A DNA stretch of 46,861 bases from a virus, in the IMG/VR virus record IMGVR_UViG_3300036859_000525, positions 1 to 46,861 of that record; one strand, given 5' to 3'. Below are positions 39,567 through 46,560 of this stretch, in pieces (position 1 is the first letter of the stretch; the number at the start of each line of letters is the position of its first letter). The notes beneath the pieces were generated by a model. That model was given only the letters and a program-made list of their open reading frames with translations. It did no database searches and was not told the origin of the DNA. Both the position numbers and the translations under genes were made by a program.

Positions 39567-40409
39567 GTGGCTCAGCCGATCGAAGAACGTGTGCAGGCGG
39601 TGCAGCTCTTGCTCGCGTCGCTGCTCGACTATCTGCCGACGCCGGTGACAAGCTCGGGCTTGATCGCTCGCTCCAGCCTGCCGGGACCGGCGCCGGGCAA
39701 GCGGGTGCCGTGCGGGCACTGCCGTCGCTCCGGTCGGATCCACTCGATCAAAAAATCTCGGATCTGTCCGGTCTGCGAGGGCCACGGGTGGCGGGCGCGT
39801 CGCCGCTTGAACCCGAGCCACCCCTTGTACGAGCAGCCCTACGACGAGTACACCGGGTTGCCGGTGCAGGCCGACGAGACGCAGCACCCGAGCGCGATGT
39901 CTGACCGCCAGCTCGGAGCCGCGCTGGAGCAGCTGGAGTATGCGCACGAGCTTCGCCTCGGTCACTCGGAGGGCGAGCGCTACGGCTGGGAGCGGGAGCG
40001 GATCGCGCACGATCGGCAGGGCTCCTACCGGGAGTTGCGTCGCTCGCTCGGGCTACTCCATCGCCGCTGGCCGGTTGGCTACCAGCAGGTCCATCGCGTC
40101 CACTTCCGAGGTCTGTCGATGCTCTGGAACAAGATCGATCGGCTCCTGCTTGACGCCGCCGAGGAGTGGGTCGCTCGCGAGATGCGTGGACCGGTTCGGG
40201 TTCCGCCCTGGCTTCAGGAACGGCGAGCGGCCGACCGGCAGAAGACGATCCAAGAACTCACCAAGGAAGGTCTTTCCGCCGGTCAGATCGCCCGGGTGCT
40301 TCGGATCCCGAAAGCGAAGGTGAAACGGCTCCTTGCAGGCACCGGATCGTCTCGTTATTCTCCCGGTGAGCAAACGCTCCCGGGGGAGTCGGAGCGAGTC
40401 CGAACGTGA
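39567..40409 (+). CDS. DNA-binding protein with DnaJ-like zinc motif and helix-turn-helix
   Basis: This 280-residue protein starts GTG 39567 behind GGGGGGA (TTG 39546 also possible). CGHCRRSGR and CPVCEGHGW resemble the CxxCxGxG repeats of DnaJ zinc regions, at about residues 50-75. The carboxy end has a resolvase-type helix-turn-helix (ELTKEGLSAGQIARVLRIPK). It is the only rightward gene in the early half, so it may be an activator or replication protein. Other functions cannot be excluded. Confidence 0.6.
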   Translation: MAQPIEERVQAVQLLLASLLDYLPTPVTSSGLIARSSLPGPAPGKRVPCGHCRRSGRIHSIKKSRICPVCEGHGWRARRRLNPSHPLYEQPYDEYTGLPVQADETQHPSAMSDRQLGAALEQLEYAHELRLGHSEGERYGWERERIAHDRQGSYRELRRSLGLLHRRWPVGYQQVHRVHFRGLSMLWNKIDRLLLDAAEEWVAREMRGPVRVPPWLQERRAADRQKTIQELTKEGLSAGQIARVLRIPKAKVKRLLAGTGSSRYSPGEQTLPGESERVRT

Positions 40410-40442
40410 CCCGGTACTTTCAGGGCGGAGCCACCCTTGGAA

Positions 40443-41012
40443 CTAGCCGACTTCGGACCCATTCCCACTCGCGGCATTGCGGAGCGCGTCGAGGCGCTCC
40501 CGGAGATCCGCCGCTTCGTCCAGCTCGTCGGCGATCCCACGGAAGACCTCGTCCTTGTCTCGCAGGTCCGCGACAAGGCGAAGCAGCTTCGCTTCGGCCA
40601 GCACGTGACGGGCCTCGGCGGGCGAAGCGCTCGCCCGTAGGCCCTGCTTCAGCCTCGATGTCCGGATCTTCCCCGTCCAGACCGCTCGAATGTCGGAGCG
40701 CCGCCCCTGCTCTGCGGTCTCGACCAGGACCTGCCAGCGCCGTTCCAGGATCCTCAGCCTGCGAGCGATCATCCGCTGCTCGGTCTGCTCCGGGGTGCGC
40801 TTCACCCGCGGGTTGTCCCGCCAATGGAAGACTTGCTCGTCCAGCTGCGACTCGGACCAGATCGGTCCGCACTTCAACCGGACGACCGGCTCGACCACCC
40901 GGCCACGGCGAACGAGCGCGGTCATGTTCTTTCTGGTGATCCCCAGGTACTCGGCTGCTTCGTGCACTCCATAGAGACGAACCTCGAATGGGTCGTAACG
41001 GCGCCGTCTCAC
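40443..41012 (-). CDS. excisionase/MerR-like DNA-binding protein
   Basis: This 189-residue protein from GTG 41012 (GTGA overlap) has residues 12-65 that give a winged-helix of the MerR/excisionase type: YGVHEAAEYLGITRKNMTAL, VRRGRVVEPV and WSESQLDEQV. The rest is coiled coil. It could be the directionality factor or a regulator of early genes. It converges on the gene ending at 40409. Confidence 0.65.
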   Translation of the reverse strand: MRRRRYDPFEVRLYGVHEAAEYLGITRKNMTALVRRGRVVEPVVRLKCGPIWSESQLDEQVFHWRDNPRVKRTPEQTEQRMIARRLRILERRWQVLVETAEQGRRSDIRAVWTGKIRTSRLKQGLRASASPAEARHVLAEAKLLRLVADLRDKDEVFRGIADELDEAADLRERLDALRNAASGNGSEVG

Positions 41013-41317
41013 GCCGCCGTTCTCCGGTAGCTCAGTGCTGCTTCGATCGCTTCGGCTCGGGTCTTCATCCAGCATTCGGTTGTGACCCAGCGGTCCCAGG
41101 CATAGTCCAGTTCGTCGTCGTTCGCTGCTTGCTCCAAGGTCCCGTCGTAGCGGGCACAGGCCCAGTAGGTGCCGGGGTCGATCACACCGCTGTCCGGCCC
41201 CTCGTGGTAGCGATAGATCCGCCAGAGCGTCCGGCCGTCGTTCGAGGGGAGCAGGTAGTCCCCGGCCTTGATCCGGACCATCTGGTACTTGCGCTCGGTC
41301 GAGCTAGGGGCAGTCAT
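41009..41317 (-). CDS. conserved actinophage-type small protein
   Basis: This 102-residue protein from ATG 41317 contains RIKAGDYLLPSNDGRTLWRI then YRYHEGPDSGV, a pattern common to small proteins of actinobacterial phages with unknown role. It overlaps neighbours on both sides. Confidence 0.65.
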   Translation of the reverse strand: MTAPSSTERKYQMVRIKAGDYLLPSNDGRTLWRIYRYHEGPDSGVIDPGTYWACARYDGTLEQAANDDELDYAWDRWVTTECWMKTRAEAIEAALSYRRTAA

Positions 41318-41459
41318 AACCGAGAGCATTCCGCTCGCATCCGGAGTAGGCGTCGCCGCCGCCCCAGACAGCGAGCACGATCCAGACAACAACGACTGCC
41401 AGGGCGGCTGCAATCGAGGCGATAGCGATGAGCCGTGACCGCCATGTCGTAGCCCTCAT
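41304..41459 (-). CDS. 51-residue membrane protein
   Basis: It begins MRATTWRSRLIAIASIAAAL, followed by AVVVVWIVLAVWGGG and a short outer part with two Cys (CERNALGYDCP). It has one span and a basic inside end. The start is coupled by ATGA to the gene at 41456-41563. Confidence 0.6.
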   Translation of the reverse strand: MRATTWRSRLIAIASIAAALAVVVVWIVLAVWGGGDAYSGCERNALGYDCP

Positions 41460-41563
41460 AGCGGCCATCCTTGGGCCAGGTAGATGATCAGTCCGATCAG
41501 GGCGATGACGAGCAGGATCGCCGGGAAGATCAGTGCGTCCTTCAGGCCGGTGTTCTTGATCAT
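41456..41563 (-). CDS. 35-residue membrane protein
   Basis: It reads MIKNTGLKDALIFPAILLVI then ALIGLIIYLAQGWPL: one hydrophobic span. AGAGGAG lies before the ATG and both ends overlap neighbours by ATGA. Confidence 0.65.
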   Translation of the reverse strand: MIKNTGLKDALIFPAILLVIALIGLIIYLAQGWPL

Positions 41564-41751
41564 GTCTCTCCTCTGAGCGCTCCGTGGATCAGGGCATCGT
41601 TCAGCCAGACGCGGAGCATCTCGTCCGGCTCTCGTTCGGTCTCGATCTCGACCACCTGGACCGACCCGTCTTCGGACGGGCCGACCCAGAGGATGATCTT
41701 GCCGTCGTCGGTCTCGACAACGAACTTCGCCATCTGCGGGTTCGCGGTCAC
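41560..41751 (-). CDS. small hypothetical protein
   Basis: This 63-residue protein from GTG 41751 follows GGAGG. Beta-type core KFVVETDDGKIILWVGPSED is followed by acidic helix. It overlaps both neighbours. A longer start at 41781 is possible but lacks a ribosome site. Confidence 0.6.
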   Translation of the reverse strand: MTANPQMAKFVVETDDGKIILWVGPSEDGSVQVVEIETEREPDEMLRVWLNDALIHGALRGET

Positions 41752-41789
41752 GAGACCTCCACCCAGAGATGACTGTTCCATTCGCTCAT
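41748..41789 (-). CDS. 13-residue coupled micro-ORF
   Basis: ATG 41789 overlaps the stop of the membrane protein (ATGA) and its own TGA overlaps the next GTG (GTGA). It encodes MSEWNSHLWVEVS. GAGG lies about 8 bases upstream. It may be a leader that couples its neighbours rather than a functional peptide. Confidence 0.4.
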   Translation of the reverse strand: MSEWNSHLWVEVS

Positions 41790-41887
41790 GTCACGGCCTC
41801 GATCAGTCGCCACAGCCCAGTCAGTGCCACCAGGGCAACAAGCCAGACGGGTACTTCTATCTTCTCGGTGAAGAATGCTTTTATCAT
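41786..41887 (-). CDS. 33-residue membrane protein
   Basis: It reads MIKAFFTEKIEVPVWLVALV then ALTGLWRLIEAVT, with one membrane span. Coupled downstream by ATGA. Confidence 0.6.
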   Translation of the reverse strand: MIKAFFTEKIEVPVWLVALVALTGLWRLIEAVT

Positions 41888-41889
41888 CG

Positions 41890-42027
41890 TCAAACCTCGT
41901 TCCATTCCTCATCGAACACGGCGGTTATTTCGCCGTCCCCCTTGCCGATCGCCTCGTATGCGAGCTTCTCGGCTTCCTCGGGGTTGTCTGCTTCAACATC
42001 CACGCGAATCTCTACGCGGTAGATCAT
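41890..42027 (-). CDS. 45-residue hypothetical protein
   Basis: It starts ATG 42027 after GGAGGGAG in ATGA overlap. MIYRVEIRVDVEADNPEEAE has a strand followed by an acidic helix, as in small alpha/beta phage proteins. The function is unknown. Confidence 0.65.
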   Translation of the reverse strand: MIYRVEIRVDVEADNPEEAEKLAYEAIGKGDGEITAVFDEEWNEV

Positions 42028-42158
42028 GGTTTCTCCCTCCGGTTCGCTTCCATGTGGTCGTCGCAGATCGAGCAGAACGGAGCCCCCAGCGGGTTCCCCC
42101 GCCAGGGGCAGTCGTGCTCGCACTCAATGCATTCGGGGTCGTGCTCCACAGGGGTCAT
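42024..42158 (-). CDS. 44-residue zinc protein
   Basis: It starts ATG 42158 after GGAGAAG. Paired cysteines CIECEHDC and CSIC with an adjacent His (CDDHMEA) should bind metal. Coupled by ATGA on the downstream side. Confidence 0.65.
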   Translation of the reverse strand: MTPVEHDPECIECEHDCPWRGNPLGAPFCSICDDHMEANRREKP

Positions 42159-42853
42159 GGCTTCTCCTTCTCGTGCGGGTTGCAGTGGTGAGCGAGCGCC
42201 CAACCGCGAGCGGTCGCGGCCTTGCGCTCAGCGATTCCGGCCGCGCAGTGCTCGGCCGCTTCCTTCGCTGATTCGATGACCCACTCCGAGTCACCGACAT
42301 AGCCGCCGCACTGGTCGAGAGCGTTTCCGTTCTCGTCCTCGACAACGTAGTAGTAGACCTCGCCCCGGAGCCAGGAGTCGTACTCCTCGACTTCCCCGGC
42401 CAGCTGTTTGCAGATCCACTCTTCGGCTGTCCCTTCCCAGTCCCTCGGACAGTAGTAGGGGTCGCCGTTGCGGACGGGCTCGCCGCAAAGCTCGGCGATC
42501 CGTTCCTTGGTCGTGAAAATGATCCCGACCGTGCCGGAGTCCCACCCGGCTGAGTCCGACCAGTGCGCTCCGCCTCCGACGTACATGGAGATCCCGGAGT
42601 GATCGATCAGGCCCAGCTGGGTCAGACCGATCGCACCCTGAGTCAGAGAGAACCAGCGGGCGATCTGTCTCCACGATCTGAAGTCGGAGCGGTAGCTCTC
42701 GACCTGCTCATCCCCGAGCGTATATCGGCCGTGGGCACAGACCATCGTGCCCAGGTTGCAGTTGTCTCTCGGGTCGCAGAAGGAGGAGTCCTCCTCCAAG
42801 CAGATCCGGACCGTGAGTCCGACGTGCTCGAAACTCTCAGCAATGTTGCTCAT
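42155..42853 (-). CDS. conserved phage protein
   Basis: This 232-residue protein contains GLIDHSGISMYVG then WDSGTVGIIFTTKERI, which matches a family of phage and mobile-element proteins with no known function. A second part (EEYDSWLRGEVYYYVVEDEN) is beta-rich. It lies in order in the leftward early operon. Confidence 0.7.
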   Translation of the reverse strand: MSNIAESFEHVGLTVRICLEEDSSFCDPRDNCNLGTMVCAHGRYTLGDEQVESYRSDFRSWRQIARWFSLTQGAIGLTQLGLIDHSGISMYVGGGAHWSDSAGWDSGTVGIIFTTKERIAELCGEPVRNGDPYYCPRDWEGTAEEWICKQLAGEVEEYDSWLRGEVYYYVVEDENGNALDQCGGYVGDSEWVIESAKEAAEHCAAGIAERKAATARGWALAHHCNPHEKEKP

Positions 42854-43044
42854 GTCCGCTCGATTCCAAGCTCGCGGCAGAGCGCATCCTGCACTGCTCC
42901 CATGATGGTGAACTGAAGCGTCTCGTCACTGGCTTGCTCGAACCAGTCGCGGATCTTGACGATGGCTCCGTCCTCGTAGCCGTGTTCGATGCTCTGGGCC
43001 GCGTCATGGACGACTGGCCAAAGCATGGTCTTGAAGCTGTTCAC
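42850..43044 (-). CDS. small helical protein
   Basis: This 64-residue protein (VKIRDWFEQASDETLQFTIM) overlaps both neighbours by ATGA-type overlaps. No family is recognised. Confidence 0.6.
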   Translation of the reverse strand: MNSFKTMLWPVVHDAAQSIEHGYEDGAIVKIRDWFEQASDETLQFTIMGAVQDALCRELGIERT

Positions 43045-43667
43045 TGTCCCTCTCCCTCCAGATAGCGCTTGCGAAGTCGCTCGGCGTCGTCGGCGTAACC
43101 GTGCGAGCGCCGCCCGCTGATCTCGGCCCAGGTCGCCAGAGACCGGACGCAGGCTTGGACGATCTTCCGCTCGTCGGGACGATTCCCGACTCCGGCCAGA
43201 CCGGGCAGGTTGGCGAAGTGAACCGGCGGGAGGAAGCCGAGCCGCATGAACGCCTCGCAGATCTGCCAGCTGAAGTCCATCCCGCCCCCGGTCAGAGCGA
43301 GCGAGTAGGGGTCGTCTCTGCCGTCTTCCCAGACAACGATGCAGAGCGGCAGATCCCGGATTCGCTCGGCCATCTGATGCGAGCCCAGATGAGTCTCAGC
43401 GAGCGGGTAGTGGTAGTTCATCATCGGTCCCTCGCAGTAGGCTTCGTGGGGATCGACTGAGCCGCCGAAGTGTTCGCACTCCTCCTTCGGGCAGACCCAT
43501 TCGTACTCGTCCTCATCCCAGCGGCAGTAGCTGTCGCACTCGGGACAGGACGGAGCCTCGATGTAGTCCCAGTCGTCCGGGTAGCCCTCGGACCAGTCCG
43601 CATCGACCGGGGTCGTGTCGAGACAGTCCGTGCTTAAGGTGGTGATGTCGATCGTCTCGGTCTTCAT
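43041..43667 (-). CDS. zinc-ribbon hypothetical protein
   Basis: This 208-residue protein has a Cys-rich start (CPECDSYCRWDEDEYEWVCP, then CEHFGG) that should bind one zinc. The rest is alpha/beta with LPLCIVVWEDGRDDP. The function is unknown; it is early-expressed by position. Confidence 0.6.
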   Translation of the reverse strand: MKTETIDITTLSTDCLDTTPVDADWSEGYPDDWDYIEAPSCPECDSYCRWDEDEYEWVCPKEECEHFGGSVDPHEAYCEGPMMNYHYPLAETHLGSHQMAERIRDLPLCIVVWEDGRDDPYSLALTGGGMDFSWQICEAFMRLGFLPPVHFANLPGLAGVGNRPDERKIVQACVRSLATWAEISGRRSHGYADDAERLRKRYLEGEGQ

Positions 43668-43897
43668 CCCTGCTCCCTCTTGTCAAAGAGGGCACAAGCC
43701 TGAGCCGCGAGAGTGTTCAGCTTCGCATCCCACTCGCGCTGGACTCCGTTCTTGGAGACCCTGAACCGGACCGTGTTGCCACTGGCCAGGATCTCGACGT
43801 GATGGCCCTCGGCCGAGTCTCCAGACCCGATCGAATAGCCGAGGATGATGCTTGGAGTGGTGACCTCGATGAGGTCCACCTGCACTCTGTGTTCCAT
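43664..43897 (-). CDS. small hypothetical protein, first of operon
   Basis: This 77-residue protein from ATG 43897 follows AGAAGGAGAG. Beta-rich body (MEHRVQVDLIEVTTPSIILG) and a short helix. It is directly downstream of the promoter at 43947-43975 and heads the operon reaching to 40443. Confidence 0.65.
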   Translation of the reverse strand: MEHRVQVDLIEVTTPSIILGYSIGSGDSAEGHHVEILASGNTVRFRVSKNGVQREWDAKLNTLAAQACALFDKREQG

Positions 43898-43932
43898 CTC
43901 TCTCTCCTTCTCCGGGCGGGTCGCCCGGATCG

Positions 43933-43941
43933 CGGGTTGCA
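43933..43941 (-). promoter_or_regulatory. TGCAACCCG leader element
   Basis: This word (minus strand) starts 5 bases after the predicted -10 box, at about the transcription start. The same word occurs at 44654-44662 and 45941-45949 ahead of other leftward genes and at 42176-42184 near a start. Confidence 0.45.
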
Positions 43942-43946
43942 GCCAC

Positions 43947-43975
43947 AAGCTACACGCGGGCGGCGCCGCTGTCAA
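43947..43975 (-). promoter_or_regulatory. leftward early promoter
   Basis: TTGACA (43970-43975), 17 bases, TAGCTT (43947-43952), on the minus strand in front of the gene at 43897. CGCGTG precedes the -10, as in the promoter at 45957-45985. Confidence 0.65.
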
Positions 43976-44002
43976 ACTGGCAACGCCGCCCGGTGCAGGG
44001 TC

Positions 44003-44098
44003 TTACTTCCGTCTTTTCCGGTTCCGGATCACCTCTCCGATGGCGACCCAGCCGAACAGGTAGCAGAGGGCCACCAGGGGTAGAAGTGTCTCCTTCAC
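44003..44098 (-). CDS. 31-residue membrane protein
   Basis: It starts GTG 44098 in GTGA overlap with the clamp-like gene. MKETLLPLVALCYLFGWVAI then GEVIRNRKRRK gives one span and a strongly basic cytoplasmic tail. It ends before the promoter at 43947. Confidence 0.6.
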   Translation of the reverse strand: MKETLLPLVALCYLFGWVAIGEVIRNRKRRK

Positions 44099-44634
44099 CC
44101 GGCGAGCCGGATCGGCATCAAGATGCCCTCGCCCTCCCCGTTCAGGGGCCGGACGTGCATCACGCGCATAGGATTCGGGCTTCCATCCGTGCTGGCCGTG
44201 AACTTGATCCGGACCCTGTCGTCGCCGTAAGCCTGCGCCATCTCGTACAGGAATTTGGCGCTGAGTCCGATCTCGAACTCGGTCGTGTCCTGCGGGACCA
44301 GCTCGGGCAGTCTCGGCCACTGTCCAGCCTCGGGCCGGGAGAACTCGGTTCCCTCCGGAGTGACGAGTCCGCCGTTGGCGGATAGCCGGACAGTGCCACG
44401 GGGGCTGTCCTTCCGAGCCTGCTTCAGAGCCTCGATCGTGACGAAGCCCTCGGTGTCCTCGTCCTCCAGCTCGACCGGGATCATCACGGCCTTATACGAG
44501 TCGGTCGCCTCCAGGGTGCCGACTCTCTCCCCGTTCTCCTCGGTGATGCGGAGGTAGAGATGGGTCAATACCGGCCGGTGCTTCTCTTTGGAGGGAACAG
44601 CCTCCGGCTTGGACTTGAAGCTGAGTAGCTTCAT
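44095..44634 (-). CDS. beta-clamp (DnaN)-like protein
   Basis: This 179-residue protein from ATG 44634 follows AAAGGAG. It shows the spacing and motifs of processivity clamp domains: LYLRITEENGERVGTLEATD then a strand pair, and the terminal GEGILMPIRLAG, close to the last strand of bacterial beta clamps. It is about half their usual length, so it may form a larger ring or act as a partial clamp. As no polymerase gene is present, it may recruit or redirect the host polymerase. Confidence 0.7.
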   Translation of the reverse strand: MKLLSFKSKPEAVPSKEKHRPVLTHLYLRITEENGERVGTLEATDSYKAVMIPVELEDEDTEGFVTIEALKQARKDSPRGTVRLSANGGLVTPEGTEFSRPEAGQWPRLPELVPQDTTEFEIGLSAKFLYEMAQAYGDDRVRIKFTASTDGSPNPMRVMHVRPLNGEGEGILMPIRLAG

Positions 44635-44746
44635 GGGTGTCTCCTTTCTGAGACGGGTTGCAGGAGTGCCGGGATGGACACTCCCCACTCCCCAGACGAA
44701 TCCGAGGAGCAGGCAAGGTCCAGCTGCTGGCAAGATCCGAGCGGAG

Positions 44747-45094
44747 TTACTCTTCCAGCCCGAAGACTGACAGTCGAAGGGTGGTCAGGGCATCGGGTGA
44801 GACTGCCTTTGCCCAGGGTCGAAGCAGGTCCGGGAACAAGGACTCGTTGTCGGACTCGCTCGGGTATTGGACAGCCTCGACGTAGGCTTCGATGAAGCTG
44901 AGCAGAGTCTCCAGGGCCTCGGAGTCCCTCGGCTTCTTCGTCACTCCCAGTCGCAAGTCGTCCCCATCGAAGGTACAGAGACCTTCGACATGGATCGTGT
45001 ATCCGTACTGGGCACGGTCTCCGTCCCAGCGATCGAAGTAGACGGCGACTTCGAGGGGTAGGTCTCTGTCAGAGACGGTTAAGACGGTGGTCAT
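44747..45094 (-). CDS. hypothetical protein
   Basis: This 115-residue protein from ATG 45094 follows TGGAGAAA. A beta amino half (LEVAVYFDRWDGDRAQYGYT) and a helical, acidic carboxy half. No family is recognised. It sits before the clamp-like gene. Confidence 0.6.
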   Translation of the reverse strand: MTTVLTVSDRDLPLEVAVYFDRWDGDRAQYGYTIHVEGLCTFDGDDLRLGVTKKPRDSEALETLLSFIEAYVEAVQYPSESDNESLFPDLLRPWAKAVSPDALTTLRLSVFGLEE

Positions 45095-45095
45095 C

Positions 45096-45281
45096 TCAGT
45101 TTCTCCAGTCGAGGGTGTGTCCGGTGACGTACTGGGGCAAGACTCTTTCTGTGCCCCAGAGACCGAAGTCGATGTGCAGGTACTTGTGCCCGACCTTGAC
45201 GATCCGGCCTTCCTTGACGACTCCGAACATGCGGGGATGGAACGCTGTTACGGTCTCGCCTGTCTTGTAGCTGGGGTTCAT
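45096..45281 (-). CDS. small beta-barrel-like protein
   Basis: This 61-residue protein from ATG 45281 follows AAGGAG. MNPSYKTGETVTAFHPRMFG and VKEGRIVKVGHKYLHIDFGL look like an SH3/KOW-type small barrel with nucleic-acid or protein binding. Coupled to the preceding membrane gene by ATGA. Confidence 0.65.
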   Translation of the reverse strand: MNPSYKTGETVTAFHPRMFGVVKEGRIVKVGHKYLHIDFGLWGTERVLPQYVTGHTLDWRN

Positions 45282-45373
45282 CTCTCGTTCTCCTTGGTCT
45301 CCGTAGGCTTGGCCCAGGTCAGTACCAGTCCGGTCAGGGCTACTGCTAGGACGATGATGATGTAGGGCAGCAT
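45278..45373 (-). CDS. 31-residue membrane protein
   Basis: It reads MLPYIIIVLAVALTGLVLTW then AKPTETKENER: one span and a charged tail. CGGAGAACGAG precedes the ATG. Confidence 0.6.
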   Translation of the reverse strand: MLPYIIIVLAVALTGLVLTWAKPTETKENER

Positions 45374-45461
45374 CTCGTTCTCCGTGGTAGTGGGGCGAAA
45401 GACTTCTCCCCTGGGGCTGTGACCCGGATGGGCTCCGGGCCTGGTCTCGTCCCGGTCGGGG

Positions 45462-45480
45462 ACCGGGATGGGTCGGGGCC
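45462..45480. terminator. hairpin-rich leader, first strong hairpin
   Basis: The 45374-45597 stretch has no gene but several GC hairpins; one is TCCCGGTC-3-GACCGGGA near here. It could terminate or attenuate leftward transcription. Exact ends are approximate. Confidence 0.35.
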
Positions 45481-45554
45481 GAGCACCCTTCCCCCGAGGG
45501 ATCCCCGAGACGGTCGGCGGCCGATCTCGTCTCAGGGACCCCCTAGAACGCCGA

Positions 45555-45575
45555 AACCCTCCGCAGGGGAGGGTT
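45555..45575 (-). terminator. 8-bp hairpin
   Basis: AACCCTCC pairs with GGAGGGTT over 5 bases, right after the leftward gene pair 45598-45896. It is followed on the minus strand by TTCGGCGTT, with no strong T-run. Confidence 0.5.
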
Positions 45576-45597
45576 CCGGTTCGGGACTTGCTACGGG

Positions 45598-45696
45598 CTA
45601 GAGTCTTTCGATCAGACCCCCGAGACCCCCGAGTAGAGCGGGGATGACGAGGACCAGACCGAGGAACAGTCCGTAAGCGTGGATGATGGACTTCAA
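45598..45696 (-). CDS. 32-residue membrane protein
   Basis: It starts TTG 45696 after TAGGAGGAG. The sequence (KSIIHAYGLFLGLVLVIPAL then LGGLGGLIERL) is one long hydrophobic span. The function is unknown. Confidence 0.6.
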   Translation of the reverse strand: MKSIIHAYGLFLGLVLVIPALLGGLGGLIERL

Positions 45697-45704
45697 GACT
45701 CCTC

Positions 45705-45896
45705 CTAGACGGGCCGGTAGCAGTTCAGGCCGAGCTTGATGCCGTTCCCGACGAGCACGTTTCCATGCGTCGAAGCGACGATTTCCGACTTGCCTGAGCC
45801 TGACTTGCCCTGAGTCTGGGTCAGATCGATTGTGATGGTAAGTGTGTCGCCATCGACAACGATCTGAGGATTCTGGGTCTGAGTCTTGGTTGCCAT
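45705..45896 (-). CDS. small conserved phage protein, first leftward gene
   Basis: This 63-residue protein from ATG 45896 follows GGGGAGGG. MATKTQTQNPQIVVDGDTLT and an end with LVGNGIKLGLNCYRPV make up a mostly beta protein like small early proteins of other phages. It is first in the leftward direction from the control region and has its own promoter (45957-45985). Confidence 0.7.
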   Translation of the reverse strand: MATKTQTQNPQIVVDGDTLTITIDLTQTQGKSGSGKSEIVASTHGNVLVGNGIKLGLNCYRPV

Positions 45897-45940
45897 AGAG
45901 TTTCCCTCCCCTCACTGAGTAGGCGGCCGAAGCCGCGTAG

Positions 45941-45949
45941 CGGGTTGCA
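45941..45949 (-). promoter_or_regulatory. TGCAACCCG leader element
   Basis: It lies 7 bases after the predicted -10 box (minus strand), in the leader of the gene at 45896. Confidence 0.45.
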
Positions 45950-45956
45950 AGCGGAC

Positions 45957-45985
45957 TTGTAGCACGCGGCGACAGTGAACGTCAA
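45957..45985 (-). promoter_or_regulatory. leftward early promoter
   Basis: TTGACG (45980-45985), 17 bases, CTACAA (45957-45962), on the minus strand. CGCGTG adjoins the -10 box, as in the promoter at 43947-43975. Confidence 0.65.
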
Positions 45986-46299
45986 GCGAGACCCCCCGAT
46001 TGCCCGACGGATTCGAGCCGCGCATCCTCGCAGCCGTCCGCAGCCGCGGGAGTGTGCGGGCGGAATCGGCCCTCTGGGACGCTGGGAGCCGCGCTGCGGC
46101 CCTGCGAGGGTTCCGGACGGGTCGCGAGCCGTCCCGGCGCTGTCAGGACGCCAGCGGGGCGGAGAATCGCTTGGAACTTGCGCGCCGCCGGTGACCCACG
46201 GGTGGCCCACGCTGCCGCGCAAACCCGCTCCGCGAGCCATGCCGGGAGTCCTCCGGGGATCGCCTGCGTACCTACGTGGTCGCCCCGTTCGAGCCGCAG

Positions 46300-46323
46300 C
46301 TGCGAGCCTGCGAGTCTGCGAGC
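46300..46323. repeat. three tandem 8-base repeats
   Basis: CTGCGAGC, CTGCGAGT and CTGCGAGC lie end to end in the non-coding control region. The rest of 45986-46440 holds no convincing gene; both strands are GC-rich and unbiased. Confidence 0.6.
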
Positions 46324-46440
46324 GTGCTGGTCTCGCGCAATCCCTCTGTCCATGCGGGATTCGGGGACGGGTACCCGGAGGAGACGGTCCCGGAGACCGA
46401 CCCCCCTCCCCCCTCCGGCCTCTCCCCCCTCCCCCACGGA

Positions 46441-46495
46441 CGCCATTTTCGGCTTGATACCGCGGAAAAACGCCGTTTCGAGCCTGATACCACGG
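46441..46495. repeat. two 25-base direct repeats, 30-base period
   Basis: CGCCATTTTCGGC...TGATACCGCGG at 46441-46465 and its imperfect copy at 46471-46495 match at 19 of 25 positions, with a spacing of three helical turns. They could be protein-binding iterons for regulation or origin function. Confidence 0.55.
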
Positions 46496-46524
46496 ACGGC
46501 GTCGCGACGCGCTCCGCCGAATAA

Positions 46525-46560
46525 CGTGACAAGAGTTTCGTGACAGGGGGTTTCGTGACA
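46525..46560. repeat. three CGTGACA direct repeats before the wrap-around gene
   Basis: Copies at 46525-46531, 46539-46545 and 46554-46560 have 14- and 15-base steps; two share TTTCGTGACA. The last touches the start codon at 46560, so a bound protein could block translation or transcription of that gene. Confidence 0.6.

Noticed and set aside
45975-46543. Rightward and leftward frames of 64-301 residues in the control region
   Set aside because: Arg/Pro-rich, overlapping in all frames as expected for GC-rich non-coding DNA.
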